Shown here: positions 44,161-57,327 of the stretch, in pieces
Layout: every line of letters begins with the position of its first letter
Position numbering within the stretch: the stretch's first letter is position 1
Notes under the pieces: generated by a model
What the model was told of the DNA's origin: nothing
The model's database searches: none
Seen by the model: only the letters and a program-made list of their open reading frames with translations
Made by a program: the position numbers and the translations under genes
DNA from: Alisma plantago-aquatica
Lineage: Eukaryota; Streptophyta; Magnoliopsida; Alismatales; Alismataceae
Reading direction: 5' to 3'
Assembly (NCBI GenBank): GCA_963693085.1
Contig: OY856411.1
Span: 71,406,001 to 71,470,000, forward strand
DNA: 64,000 nt

Positions 44161-44844
44161 AGCCTAAAGTACCGTCTGTGTAGAAATGTGGGCTTCGACT
44201 AATATCTTCACGGTAACGTTTACTGTCAACATAGATGTGCTGCATTTTTTAGTCTCTTCTTTGAGAGATTTATTTTTGTAGAACTCTCCTGGTCACATCT
44301 TTGTGGCCTTTTCGAGAATCACAGAGATGTAAGGTTACCCACTACATGTAACAATAATTAAAATTAATATTGGGGGGAATCTTTCCAAAGTTTACGATGG
44401 TATTTAAGACTTGTTGCTAAGTTAAGTTTGACCAAGTGGTTGACCTTTATAGTGCTCCATCAGAAAGTGGTTCTGAGCTGTTTCTGTGTTAGTCTTGGAA
44501 CTGTTGTTGGTCTTTAATTAGCATTATGTCGATTATGGAGCACTTAGGCTGCAAAAGGATGAATATAATATGCCCGCCGGCACAAATTAACAAAGATAAA
44601 AACGCTGTTTTGAAGAAACGAACCCAAGGGTCCAGCTCATGGATGCTCCAAGATCGGAGTTGGATGTAGTGCATCACTGATTATTTACTGCCATATGCCA
44701 GAATGCACTTGCGCGCCAGAATCTTGCGAAAAGCTAGTGCGTTCTCCACACAAAAAGCTAATGCTGCATTAGTTTGTATCGTTAAAGAAAAATTCTTCAT
44801 AAAATACTCCTTGTTTCCGTTGGTACATCCGCTCTTGTCACGCC
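44161..44844. other. 3' flank of the PUP gene, probable 3'UTR
   Basis: It matches 18213-18897 of unit A in inverse. Transcript end signals could not be fixed; an aataatt and attaaaat-rich stretch near 44350 is a possible polyadenylation zone. No other gene is seen. Confidence 0.4.
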
Positions 44845-44858
44845 CCAAGCTATTATGA

Positions 44859-45016
44859 GATTAAGAGAGAAAGATTTCTCTCCCCTCTCCCATGTCCGTG
44901 GCGGAGGTCGAACGTCCGGGAGGGTCGTAAATCAATGCGGCAACTGGGATTCGAACCTGGGTCCCTTCATGAGGAGACTCTGTACTTGACCACTTGAGCA
45001 ACTCTTTGTCGGTGCT
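44859..45016 (-). mobile_element. Unsplit tRNA-derived SINE
   Basis: It is flanked by identical 14-bp blocks at 44845-44858 and 45017-45030 (ccaagctattatga). On the minus strand the head carries an A-box-like gctcaagtggtcaagta and a B box ggttcgaatcc (complement at 44947-44957), spaced as in a tRNA. A roughly 80-bp unrelated tail ends in a pyrimidine-rich aatctttctctcttaat. The equivalent SINE in unit A contains the copia element, so this is the empty site. The tRNA source was not identified. Confidence 0.8.
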
Positions 45017-45030
45017 CCAAGCTATTATGA

Positions 45031-46207
45031 TTGTAAAAGAATATTCTCTCTATGCAATAATGTATTCTATCCATTGAAAAGAGGAAAGAGGTAAAAAGAA
45101 AATGAGAAATTTAGACAAATACAACATGTAGCTATAAAAAGAAGAAAAGGGAAGTAGACAAGAGAGATGAGAGAAGTAAAAAAAGAAAAAGTGAAAGTAT
45201 ACGAGAGGAGGGAAGTTTATTTAATATTATCCCAAAAAAATAGTGTAGTTTATGTATTACAAAACAAAATATGTACTAGTACTACTATCCTCAAACAAAA
45301 TTAGTACCATATTACTGTGGATGGTACTTATTATCAATTTATAAGATAAAAATAGAAATATTTCTTTTAATATTATATGCATTTAATTGGTTGTTATGAA
45401 TACTTTTTGATATTAGTATAAAAATGTAGAAATCAGTACAATACTAAAATATAAATCTATACATTACCAAAAGTATACAAATCAGTATGATACTAATAAG
45501 CTTTTTTCTTCATATGTTTTCCCACATCCCTTTATTTTTAACTGTAGTGAAATATACTTCCCAATTTTTTAAGCTTTTCTCATATATTTTCTATTACCAT
45601 CATCGTTTTCCCGCACCTCTTCTCTTTTAAGATTATCTTTTCTTCTAATTCAGTCTTCTTTAATTTTATACTTTCTTTCTTATTTTTGTCTTTTCCTCTC
45701 TAATTACTCTTGGCTATTGTATGAAGGATATAAGTTGATTGATGTTGACAAATCGGTAACATTCCTATTTTGGATAGCGATCTTCTATGTTGAGTCAAAA
45801 TAAGACATCATTTGGCACGAAATTTAGACTTTAACAATGTTAAAGAATAAAATAAAGAGAAACATTTTCATCCTTATTTTTATTCTTTAGCATGTGAAAG
45901 TTTAAAATTTGTCCCAAACGGTGTCCCATTTTTTAGCATTATTCTTTTGGATAGATTAGCAAGGACACAAAATCAGTTGTGTAATGTAACTATTGGTGAA
46001 CGAGGCACCAAACAAGTTCAGACGGAACTACAAAGCGGCAGAGATGTGATGCGATAAATCTTCTTTTGTTCATAAATCAACTTATCAAATTCAAATTCAG
46101 GACGCATGAGCGCAGATAAACTATTCTGTGGTCCACATGGACGAAGTGGTGGTCTACCCTTCAAAGTTTTAAATCCTTGTGAATCTATATCACGTTCTTG
46201 TTAAGTC
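45031..46207. other. AT-rich non-coding stretch
   Basis: It matches 11690-12828 of unit A in inverse. No frame of interest. Confidence 0.4.
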
Positions 46208-46372
46208 ATGTGTGAATGAAATTAGTTCCACATTGTGTGTGTGTGGAGATGTGTCCCCAAATATTAGACATTGGAATACTCCACTTATTGTCAATTGATT
46301 TTGGGATGGAACTCCAACTGGATTATATATCGGGTCGGACGTTCCCCCTCAGTTTCACTCATACAAGTGGTA
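46208..46372 (+). mobile_element. LTR-like segment (copy of 11490-11660)
   Basis: It begins tgtgtgaatgaaattag, has ggattatatatcggg as a TATA candidate near 46319, and ends cactcatacaag. It is followed by tggtatccgag at 46369-46379, a partial match to the initiator-Met primer site. No second LTR is seen. The frame 46216-46440 is read through this segment and is not a gene. Confidence 0.35.
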
Positions 46373-46399
46373 TCCGAGTCTTATTAAGTTACGTGGACT

Positions 46400-48837
46400 C
46401 TGGAAAACGTAAGCAATATGATAAAATTGATGGCGTCTAATTGACCGACGTGGAAGATCAAGATGGAGGATCTTCTTTATTGCAGCGATTATGAATCGGT
46501 CAAAGGAGATGCAAATAAGTCTACAATCACGAAAGATGATGACTGAAAAAAGATAGATAGGAAATGTATCAGACTCATCCGTCGTTGGGTTGATGAGTGA
46601 TGTATGCATACTTATCCCAGTTTTAGTTGCATTTTTAGTCTAATTTAGCACTCATATAGCTTAATTTTTCTTAGAAATAGCTTTTTTTAATCTACTTAGG
46701 GTTTTATGATAATTTGTAGGAATTTGACACTTTTCTTGACTCCCTTTGCAAGTTTTGAATTCTATCATTCTTCAACAAGTTTTCTTAGGGGTCCCACTGC
46801 CTTCAGCGGACAAGAGTTGAGAGGAGGACGCCTCTCAGGGGTTGGGACAGTACTCCAGATCGAAACAGATTTTGAGCACTCCCAGAAGGCAGATCGATGA
46901 ATAGATTTTGTGTTTGAGAAAAAAAATTAACCCATTAGTCGACATACCAATCGACCTTTAATTTTCGATAAATATCAAGCATAGACAATAGATCTCATTC
47001 ACATTGATGATCGACAGATCCGTCGACCTCCCTGGTCGACATCCAAGATTTCGACAATCAAACGACCGACAAACAACATTATTACCCATCAGTCGACAAT
47101 CTCGTTGACACTCTTATCGACGACCACAACCGCTCGACAGTCCCGTCGACCCTCAAGGCCGATAACCTATCGATCTCCAAGACCGATGACCAGAAGCTCG
47201 ATAGACCCATTGATCGACACCGATAGAAAGTGGTCGATAGCCACGACCCCATAAATATCACCCCAACGCAGAAGTTCAAATCATCTCAGAATTCTGGAGA
47301 GAGAACATGCCGAAAGGCTTCTGCTGAGATCATAGAAAGGACAAGACCTATCGACCAAGCTAGTTCTATCGACCTAGCTTGGATACATCCATTAACCTCT
47401 AATATTGATCAACATATCTCTTTCATCAACAACTCCAGGTCGTCAATCTCCCTCTCCGGGCGATTAGTCTCTCCTATGAGCCGTTGTCCATCCACCTACT
47501 TTTGCTGCAAGTCAGGGTTAATACCTGAAGGAGAAAGAAGAAAGGAAGTCCATCGATGCACACCACGTTGAACCACTTTTTCTACCATCATAACCATGAT
47601 GGTGTCCTTTTCCTCTTCTTGTGATATTAATCTCGCCATGTCAAAGGAGTAGTATTTTCGCTGGGGTGTGGGTACTAGCTCTACTACTCATTTCTTGCAA
47701 TTTCATTCATGTTCCAACTCTTGTATGAACTCATTAAATTCATGGCTAATCATTTATCACATGTCTTGTGGATTGATCACTAGCTTTACGCGACTTATTA
47801 TGTCTTTTGGATTGTTAAGATACTTTGATTAGATAATTCTTAAAGAAGTTGTCCTTTGTGATTCGATCCTCAATTGTACTACAATAAGACCGATCCGCTT
47901 GCGGATGACATTATTGCACGTTAGTTTTGGTAAACTCTAGGAATTACATGCCTAGTTAATTTATAGTGAGATAATCTCCACGTCAATGAGTCAGTCTTCT
48001 ATCACATTGCCAACTAAACTAAAGCCCACTCTCTATGGAGGAATCTTGAGTCCTTATACGAGAGGAAGTGTGACGACCCGACAGCCCGAGCCGCCACAAT
48101 GGTAATTACGCAGAATAACAATTAGCAGCAGATTAATAAAAATCACTAAAAATTAAAACAATTTTTTTTACAAAGAGATCCATTGTCAGGAAACTCTTAA
48201 AGAAAGAATCAAGGAAATATATACATCATGGTTCACATTGTACATACACATATTTGTTAATATGATAAACCCCAACCTGCTCTAACCTTCACATATTTGT
48301 TAATTAGCGAGATGATAACTTAAGAAAAGCATAAATTATCTATTAATACCATTTGTGACATGTTGATATGTTGTTTCAAAGTGTTTTAGATTAGAATTCA
48401 TAAGAATTCAGAGCTTTTGGGAGGGTGATTTGATATGTTTTGTAAATGAGGCATGAATGGAATTTTTATCCACCTAATAAGACATATATTTTAACAGATT
48501 ATAAGTTTGAAAGCAAAACATAAGTTGTCTTGAAGTTCTAGGTTTTTGAGATAGTTAAAATTCCCTCAAAATAAGCCAAATTGACTAAATTGACACAAAA
48601 TGGATCCTTGTTAGTCAAATTTTATGATGTTGATTGGGCAAGAGATGTGATATATAGACGATATACATCTGACCCTTGTGCATTCCTTCTTGGACACTTT
48701 GGTAACAAGCAAAGAAGTAAAAAACAACATGTAGTTGCTTGATCCAACACTGAGATAGATTATCGAGAAATGCCCCATGGTTATTGCAAACTTCGATGAC
48801 TGCAAACCATCCTAAGTGAGTTGGGAATCCCTGCATA
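46400..48837. other. Non-coding part of unit B, no gene recognised
   Basis: It matches 8723-11440 of unit A in inverse. It has about 85 extra bases near 47320-47400 that A lacks, and misses the equivalent of 9745-10135. The tcgac and tcgat-rich tract at 46930-47230 mirrors that at 10590-10870. Confidence 0.4.
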
Positions 48838-50052
48838 CTACCTAACCTATGAAGCACAGATACTCCAAAACAGATGTCGTACCCGTATCCGATACATATT
48901 GGATACCAATACTCCGTGGATGCTCCTTGATACGTATCAAATACTCCTAATTTGTATCCATCCGTTTCCAAGCCGTTTCCAGTCAGTAAAAATTAGAAGA
49001 AAAAAAATATTTGGGCATAACATTGCTTGATTAGCATTTGACACCAGCTCATGTCTCAAGACTCTCAACCCTCTCTACTAAGAAGTAGCTTGCAGCAAGG
49101 TTGTCATAGTTTCTTCCTTGAAGTAGTTCAAGGTTAATCACCATTCCTCTTGCTAAATGCCAATCTTCTTCTCTTTATTGTTTGTACCACGTCTTTTCTT
49201 TCGATTTCACTTTTCAAAGAACTTCCAAGCACCGATACTCCAAAATAGGTGTCCTACCAGTACTGAATGCATATTTGATTTAAATACTCCCTAGATACTC
49301 TCTAATACATACCAAATACTTCTTAAACCATATTCCTTTTTTTATTAGCAGGATAAGACCTCAATGCAGCCAAGATACAACCAACCCATTTAGCATCCAA
49401 GAGAGCACCCCACTCGTGTGATCCCTCAAAATCCCAAAACCATGTGACTTCCAACTCTAGACTCCCCCTATTGTATTGTGATTTGAGAATGAAATTGGTA
49501 TTTCTTGTCAAAATTTTAAAATAAACATTTGACAAATTGTTGTATCCATGTAACTGTATCTTATATTTTCAAAAATTGGCATATCCCCGTACCGTACCTG
49601 TATCCATTTCTGTATCTATATCTATGCTTCATAGTAGCTAGCCATACATGAAAGAAGATAGTTTGGTATCACAGATGACACAACTCACTTTACAAAACAT
49701 TACATGATACATGAAATGAATAAGCTTTATAATATGATATTATCATGTCTTTTTGTAACTTCTGTCTCACATTAATATGAATGAAAGACCCCATTTTAAA
49801 TCATTGTTTGATATTATGGTATTGGTTTCCATTTTCTTTAGAAATATTGTGATTTTTGAATGAAATTTGATTGTCTTCATCTATTTTTAAAATAAATATT
49901 TTGTTTATTTTTAAAATATTAAAATAAATATAAAAAAACTGTCGTATCCATGACGTACCCGTATCCTATATTTTCAAAAATTGTTGTATCCCCATATCCG
50001 TACCCGTACCCGTATCAGATACGTATCCGTATATGTGCTTCCTAGTACCTAA
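48838..50052. mobile_element. Nested GGATACG-type elements, unit B copy
   Basis: This is the complement of 7505-8722. Termini of the type tatgaagcacagatactcc (about 48848) and gtatctatatctatgcttcata (about 49610) are visible, as is gtatatgtgcttccta (about 50030). Confidence 0.5.
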
Positions 50053-50579
50053 CAATCATGATGTGGATAATTAAGTTGCAAGTCATAAAGCCCATAATCA
50101 TGTGTTCCACAGTGGACTAAACATATTGAGCGAAGCTATCATTTTGTAAGAAATCTTTATCATGTCTAGGAAGATAACTAAATATGTTCACATGACTCAA
50201 ATGGCACAATTTTCTTACTGAGCCTCTACCTCCATCTCTTTTTCAGAATATAAGTAGCAAGCTAGCCCTGCTTGATGTGAGTACTCTAGCTTAAGGGGGT
50301 GTGTTGAGTGACTTGTGTTAGTTTTCAGGACAAATGTTTAGTCTCACCTTAGTAGGTATTTATTCCCAAACTAGCAACAGGTCCCCACACTTAATGCATA
50401 TATACTTATAGGCAGCAATGAGCTGCACGTAGCACTTAGATCTACAACTCATTGGAATGCCACAAAAAGTAACATACAAAGTTACAAACACATCAACATT
50501 GATATAGACTTCCAGTCATCACAGCTATATGCTTATGACTACCATCAAGATACCACCAAATCAAATCGAAGCATCTACA

Positions 50580-50993
50580 ATACATAGTCACATTTTAGCT
50601 AGCTGGACCACAATCACCACAGAAATAAGGGCTTCATCATATAATCAAGCATTTATGAAAAGGTAAAAGTAAGTCTTGTCCATATGCAGCTTGTTGTAAC
50701 ATAGAGACAAGAAAGTCGATATACAATATTAGACTTGTTAATCACCCTAACACGTTTGGTAATGACAACAGATTATCTATATTTTTCCATCTCACTTGAT
50801 TTGTTTTTCATTTAGTTTTTAAGGTTATTTTATGATGGTAACTTGTGGGATTTTTCTCAAAGTACATAAGCAGGCCCAAGGAAGGAGTCCTTGATATATT
50901 TAGTACTTTAAAGAGAAAGAAAAACATATTAGATAAGCAAGTTCGAACCTATGCATAGTTTATGCAGGCCACGATGAGTGTATAAACATGGTA
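50580..50993 (-). repeat. Single remaining 470-bp repeat unit in unit B
   Basis: It is the complement of about 6545-6970. Unit A has three units and unit C two, so unit B lost two units and part of the neighbouring flank. The loss joint is at about 50993, where the palindrome arm begins. Confidence 0.7.
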
Positions 50994-53900
50994 TTGTCGT
51001 GCTAACACCTAAACCGAGAAACCAATACAGGGCAAAGGAAGACGTGTAGAGGGGGTGGCGGTAGTTTTTAGAGTGTTGACAAGTTTGGGGTATTATACCG
51101 AGGGAGACTGATCAACAGCTATAATGGACTTTGAGACTGAAACAAAGGAGTTCAATTGTGGGGTTACTATCTTTTCTTTTCAGTCGGCTTTTTCGCCTAC
51201 TTTATTCCCGTGATTCCCCTGAAAAAGAGGTGTTGATCATTTACGTGGCGGGCAGCAACGAGTACGGTTGCAGAGACGTCGACGATAGGTTCGGGCGACG
51301 ACTCACCTGAGTGTGTGGGCTGCTGATGGGGCTGATAGATATTTGTATGGAATCGTGGCCAGAAAGTCAAAAGGAGGCTATCAGTGTTCGCATTTCATGA
51401 CACAACATGCGTGCAAACAGACGGGAGCAACAAGATTTCTTAAGAAGTAAGTTCACTATTATTTTCTCATTAAAAGAAGATGCGGTTTTTATTTACTGAT
51501 TTTTATTTATATATATTTCAGTACTTCAGTCCTGGCCTCCTCTTGGTGGGCTCACATGGCAGATTAATTTCAGAAAAGGTTTGCTATTTTATATTTTGTT
51601 TGGTGATACAAAATAACTTCATATCGTGGTTTAGAAACAGGCGCACCGCGCACCACCATATCAGGGAAATCACGGGAGGTCAACTAAGTCCAAGGGTTTT
51701 GCTTTCGCTCTAGGTCGGAGAACCGACGGTATTGAAGTGGCAGTGCGAAGGTAATAAACGGGGTAATACAGACTATAAAAGGAGCGAGAACAGGAGGGGC
51801 GCTACATCATGAAGAGGAGGAGCAGCAACAACAAAGGGGGTCGTTGAAACTTCCAGCACGCTTGCTACCATCATGCCGCCGACGCGGTGACCAGACGACG
51901 TCCTTGGTTCCCGGCGCCCATCCTGTTGCTGCCGTCTGGCAGAGAACCGAGGAAGGATTGCGAAGATTGCTCCAATCGAGCGAGCCTGCTTCTTCCTCCG
52001 TCCAAGGGATGACAAATAGCTCCCACTTCCCAGGTTGCAGCCGGCCGCTGACCCGCTGTTATCTGGCTTGTACCGTAATGGGGGCGTGAGGGTGGAGAGA
52101 CGGACAGGTCAAGAGGGGAGGGATTTGAGAAGCGGAAATCCGTAGGGGAAAGCTATGTAAAGGGGAGAGGAGAAAGCGAGAATCAAAGGGATGCTGGCGA
52201 ATCTACAACTAATAAAAATCAAAAGAGAAGATTTTTGCTTTTCGCCGCTACATGTTCTGCTGACTGCAACTGTCCTGCAGCAACATGGACTTAGTTTATG
52301 TGACTCGCGGGAAGGGTAGACGCGGCCAAGTCGCACTGCAAAACCACCCCTCCCAGCGCGGGTCCCGGTTTTGCTTTTTTTATATATATACTTTTTTTTC
52401 TTTTCATTTTTTAGGGGATGATAAAAAAGGAGAATATGTTGTTTTGTTAATAACTTTTACTCCGTAATGAATTTTTTGACGAAACAAAATCTACTGAATT
52501 TGTTACAAAAAATACATTTGAACAAAACTAATATTAAAATTAGAACCGAGCATTGAACCAGTCTGGTGACTTGTTGGGCAAGCGTAGTACTGGTCTTTGT
52601 TGACTTGTTGGGCAAATTCAATCAAAACTTTCGTACAAGACTGACTGATTTTGCACAAGACTTCTTGGGCGTAAGTTTTGATTGATTTCGCCCAACAAGT
52701 CAACAAGGACCAGTACTACGCTTACCCAACAAGTCACCAGAGTGGTTCAATGCTCGGTTCTAATTTTAATATTAGTTTTGATCAAATGTATTTTTTGTAA
52801 CAAATTTAGTAGATTTTATTTCGTCTAAAAATTCATTACGGAGTAAAAGTTATTAACAAAACAACATATTCTCCTTTTTTATTATCCCCTAAAAAATGAA
52901 AAGAAAAAAAGTAAAAAAAAAAGTAAAACCGGGACCTGCGCTGGAAGGGGTGGTTTTGCAGCGCGTCTTGGCCGCGTCTACCCTTCCCGCGAGTCCCATA
53001 AACTAAGTCCATGTTGCTGCAGTACACCTGCAGTCAACAGAACATGTAGCGGCGAAAAGCAAAAATCTTCTCTTTTGATTTTTATTAGTTGTAGATTCGC
53101 CAGCATCCCTTTGATTCTCGCTTTCTCCTCTCCCCTTTACATAGCTTTCCCCTACGGATTGCCGCTTCTCAAATCCCTCCCCTCTTCACCTGTCCGTCTC
53201 TCCACCCTCACGCCCCCATTACGGTACAAGCCAGATAACAGCGGGTGAGTGGCCGACTGCAACCTGGGAAGTGGGAGCGATTTGTCATCCCTTGGACGGA
53301 CGAAGAAGCAGGCTTGATCAATTGGAGCAGTCTTCGCAATCCCTTCTCGGTTCTCTGCCAGACGACAGCAACAGGTTGGGCGTCGGGAACCAAGGACGCA
53401 GTCTGGTCACCGCGCCGACGGCGTGATGGTAGCAAGCGTGCTGGAAGTTTCAACGACCCCCTTTGCTGCTGCTGCTCCTTCTCTTCATGGTGCAGCGTCC
53501 CTCCTCCGCAGGTATCGCTCCCTCCATCTAAGATCTCCTGCTCTCGCTCCTTCTATAGTCTGTATTACCCCGTTTATTACCTTCGCATTGCCACTTCAGT
53601 ACCGTCAATTCTCCGACCTGGAGTGAAAGCAAAACCCTTGGACTTGGTTGACATCCCGTGAATTCCCTGATATGGTGGTGCACAGTGCGCCTGTTTCTAA
53701 ACCACGATATGAAGTTATTTTGTATCACCAAATAAAATATAAAACCACAAACCTTTTCTGAAATTAATCTGCCATGTGAGCCCACCAAGAGGAGGCCAGG
53801 ACTGAAGTACTGAAATATATATAAATAAATATCAGTAAATAAAAACCGCATCTTCTTTTAATGAGAAAATAATAGTTAACTTACTTCTTAAGAAATCTTG

Positions 53901-54355
53901 TTCCTCCCGTCTGTTTGCACGCATGTTGTGTCATGAAATGCGAACACTGATAGCCTCCTTTTGACTTTCTGGCCACGATTCCATACAAATATCTATCAGC
54001 CCCATCAGCAGCCCACACACTCAGGCGTGTCGTCGCCCGAACCTATCGTCGACGTCTCTGCAACCGTACTCGTCGTTGCCCGCCAGGTACCAAGCCCGCC
54101 ACGTAAATGATCATCACCTCTTTTTCTAGGGAAATCACGGGAATAAAGAAGGCGAAAAAGCTAGCTGAAAAGAAAAGATAGTAACCCCACGATTGAACTC
54201 CTCTGTTTCAGTCTCAAAGTCCATTATAGGTGCTGATCAGTCTCCCTCGGTATAATACCCCAAACTCATCAACACTCTAAAAACTGCCGCCACCCCCTCG
54301 ACACGTCTTCCTTTGCCCTGTTTTGGTTTCTCGGTTTAGGTGTTAGCACGGCAAT
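50993..54355. repeat. Large palindrome, arms about 1.64 and 1.68 kb
   Basis: The left arm 50993-52630 and right arm 52673-54355 are reverse complements with scattered differences. The unpaired centre is only 42 bases, 52631-52672. It arises where inverted unit B meets direct unit C. Further pairing continues outside with gaps (48600-50993 against 54703-56340). The innermost pairing is aatcaaaactt with aagttttgatt. Confidence 0.85.
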
Positions 54356-54702
54356 ACTGTCTCCTTCCGCTCTTTTAGTTCCGTGAACGACAAGAAGCTC
54401 CACTCCACTGTCCGTCGTGGCCTTGATTGCTTGAGTAGGAAGGTTGGTGACTAAATCCGTTGCATGCTAGAGCAACTCTGTATGTTGAGCTTTCTACTCT
54501 AGATTAAGGTGTGTAAAGTGCAACCTGCGAATTTGTTTTGGGTGTTCATGTATGGCCAGAATTAGACACTGGAGTGTATGACATCTCTCATCATTTGCTG
54601 TATTTGTTGATCGACTGCAGTGTCAAATTGATGATTAGTAAACCAAGCTTATATAGTGCAGTTGTCTTGGTATTAATATATGATACCCTGTTTATAAGTT
54701 TT

Positions 54703-54824
54703 TGGGCAATAAGTACTCTCCCCTATGATAGTAAGATCTTCCTCGTATCGATATTATACCCTGAATATACACTCACCGCGACCTGCATAAAATATGCATA
54801 CGATCCAACTTGTTCGTCCCAATC

Positions 54825-54861
<37 letters not shown>

Positions 54862-55650
54862 TTTACTAAACTTCGGCCTGCTTGTGTACTTTGGGAAAAA
54901 TTCCACAAGTTGCCATCGCAAAGTAGCCTTAAAAATTAAATGAAAACCAATTCAAGTGAACTGGAAACATTTAGATAATTTGTTGTCATCCACAAACGTG
55001 TTAAAGTAGTGTGATTAACAAGACTAATACTGTATATAGACTTTTTTTTAATCTCTATTTACCACAAGCTGCACAATGGACAAGACTTATGTTTACCTTT
55101 TAATAAATTCTTGATTATATGACGAAGCCCTTACTTGTGTAGTGCTTATGGTCCAGCTAGCTAAAATGTTACTATGTACGGGTTTGGGCAATAAGTACTC
55201 TCCCCTATGATATTAAGATTTTCGTTGTATCAATATTATACCCTGTTTATACACTCAATGTGGCCTGCATAAACTATGCATAGGATCGAACTTGTTTATC
55301 CTAATCTGTTTTTCTTTCTCTTTAAAATACTAAATATATCAATGGCTCCTTCCTTGGGCCTGCTTGTGTAGTTTGAGAAAAATCACACAAGTTACCATAG
55401 TAAAATAACCTTAAAAACTAAATGAAAAACAATTCAAGTGAGCTGAAAAAATGTACATAATCTGTTGTCATTACCAAACGTGTTAAAGTCGTAACAAGTC
55501 TAATACTGTATATCAACTTTATGTCTTATCTCTACGTTACCACAAGGTGCACATGGACATGACTTACTTTTACCTTTTCATAAATGTTTGATTATATGAG
55601 GAAGCCCTTATTTCTGTAGTAATTGTGGTCCAACTAGCTAAAATGTTACA
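54703..55650. repeat. Two tandem 470-bp repeats in unit C
   Basis: Units start at about 54703 and 55185 with tgggcaataagtactctccc. The first contains an expanded TC run (about 54830-54860), longer than in unit A. Confidence 0.75.
54829..54861. repeat. TC dinucleotide microsatellite
   Basis: About sixteen TC units interrupt the first 470-bp repeat of unit C. The same site has about eight to ten in unit A (5690-5706) and GA runs at 36924-36940. Confidence 0.85.
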
Positions 55651-57327
55651 AACAATATAGTGATCTAGGGAGTATTTATATCAAATATGCATTCAGTACT
55701 GGTAGGACACCTATTTTGGAGTATCGGTGCTTGGAAGTTCTTTGAAAAGTAAAATCGAAAGAAAAGATGAGGTACAAACAATAAAGAGAAGGAAGATTGG
55801 CATTTAACAAGAGGAATGGTGACTAACCTTGAACTACTTCAAGGAAGAAACTATGACAACCTTGTTGCAAGCTACTACTTAGTAGAGAGGGTTGAGAGTC
55901 TTGAGACATGAGCTGGTGTCAAATGCTAATCAAGCAATGTCATGCCCAAATATTTTTTCCTTCTAATTTTTACTGACTAGATACGGCTTGGATACGGATG
56001 GATACAGATTAGGAGTATCCGATACATATCCGGGAGTATCCACGGAGTATTGGTATCCGATACGTATCGGATACGGGTACGACATCTGTTTTGGAGTATC
56101 CGTGCTTCATAGGTTAGGTAGTATGCAGGGATTCCCAACTCATTTAGGATGGTTTGCAGTCATCGAAGTTTGCAATAAGCATGGGGCATTTCTCGATAAT
56201 CTATCTCAGTGTTGGATCAAGCAACTCCATGTTGTTTTTTACTTCTTCGCTTGTTACCAAAGTGTCCAAGAAGGAATGCACAAGGGTCAAATGTAGATCG
56301 TCTATATATCACATCTCTTGCCCAATCAACATCATAAAATTTGACTAACAAGGATCCATTTTGTGTCAATTTAGTCAATTTGGCTTATTTTGGGGGAGTT
56401 TTAACTATCTCAAAAACCTAGAACTTCAAGACAACTTAGGTTTTGTTTTCAAACTTCTAATCTGTTAATATACATGTCTTATTAGGTGGATAAAAATTCC
56501 ATTCATGCCTCATTTACGAAACATATCAAATCACCCTACCAAAACCTCCGAATTCTGATGGATTCTAATCTAAAACACTTTGAAACAACATATCAACATG
56601 TCATAAATGGTATTAATAGCTAATTTATGCTTGTCTTAAGTTATCATCTCGCTAATTAACAAATATGTGAAGGTTAGAGCAGGTTGGGGCTTATCATATT
56701 AACAAATATCTGTATGTACAATGTGAACCATGATGTATATATTTCCTTGGTTCTTTCTTTAAGAGTTTCCTGACAATGGATCTCTTTGTAAAAAAATTGT
56801 TTTAATTTTTAGTGATTTTCATTAATCTGCTGCTAATGGTTATTCAGCGTAATTACCATTGTGGCGGCTCGGGCTGTCGGGTCGTCACACTTCCTCTCGT
56901 ATAAGGACTCAAGATTCCTCCATAGAGAGTGGGCTTTAGTTTAGTTGACAATGTGATAGAAGACTGACTCATTGACGTGGAGATTATCTCACTATAAATT
57001 AACTAGGCATGTAATTCCTAGAGTTTACCAAAACTAACGTGCAATAATGTCGCCCGTAAGAAGATCGGTCTTATCGTAGTACAATTGAGGATCGAATCAC
57101 AAAGGATAACTTCTTTAAGAATTATCTAATCAAATTAACATAACAAGAGCTAGTATTTATCACAAAGTTGACATTGGTTTGTTTATCAAAGGTTGCAAGA
57201 ATAAAAAGATTTAGATTAAGGTTCTAGTTATTAATGGATGGAAACACTAGGGTGGAACTGGATTTCACCGTCACTACTCGAATCTGCGCAATCATTCAAA
57301 TCCAAACTTGTATGAAGATATAACTGG

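Larger units (their letters stand above)
41034..52630 (-). repeat. Unit B, inverted main segment
   Basis: Read on the minus strand it follows unit A from about 2290 to 24703, with losses noted elsewhere. It is bounded by inverted repeats of about 190 bp at 40827-41017 and 52421-52613. Inverting the piece between them would restore the order of unit A. It contains the intact PUP gene and the unsplit SINE. Losses relative to A include 20440-23112, about 9745-10135 and roughly 5211-6545. Confidence 0.85.
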
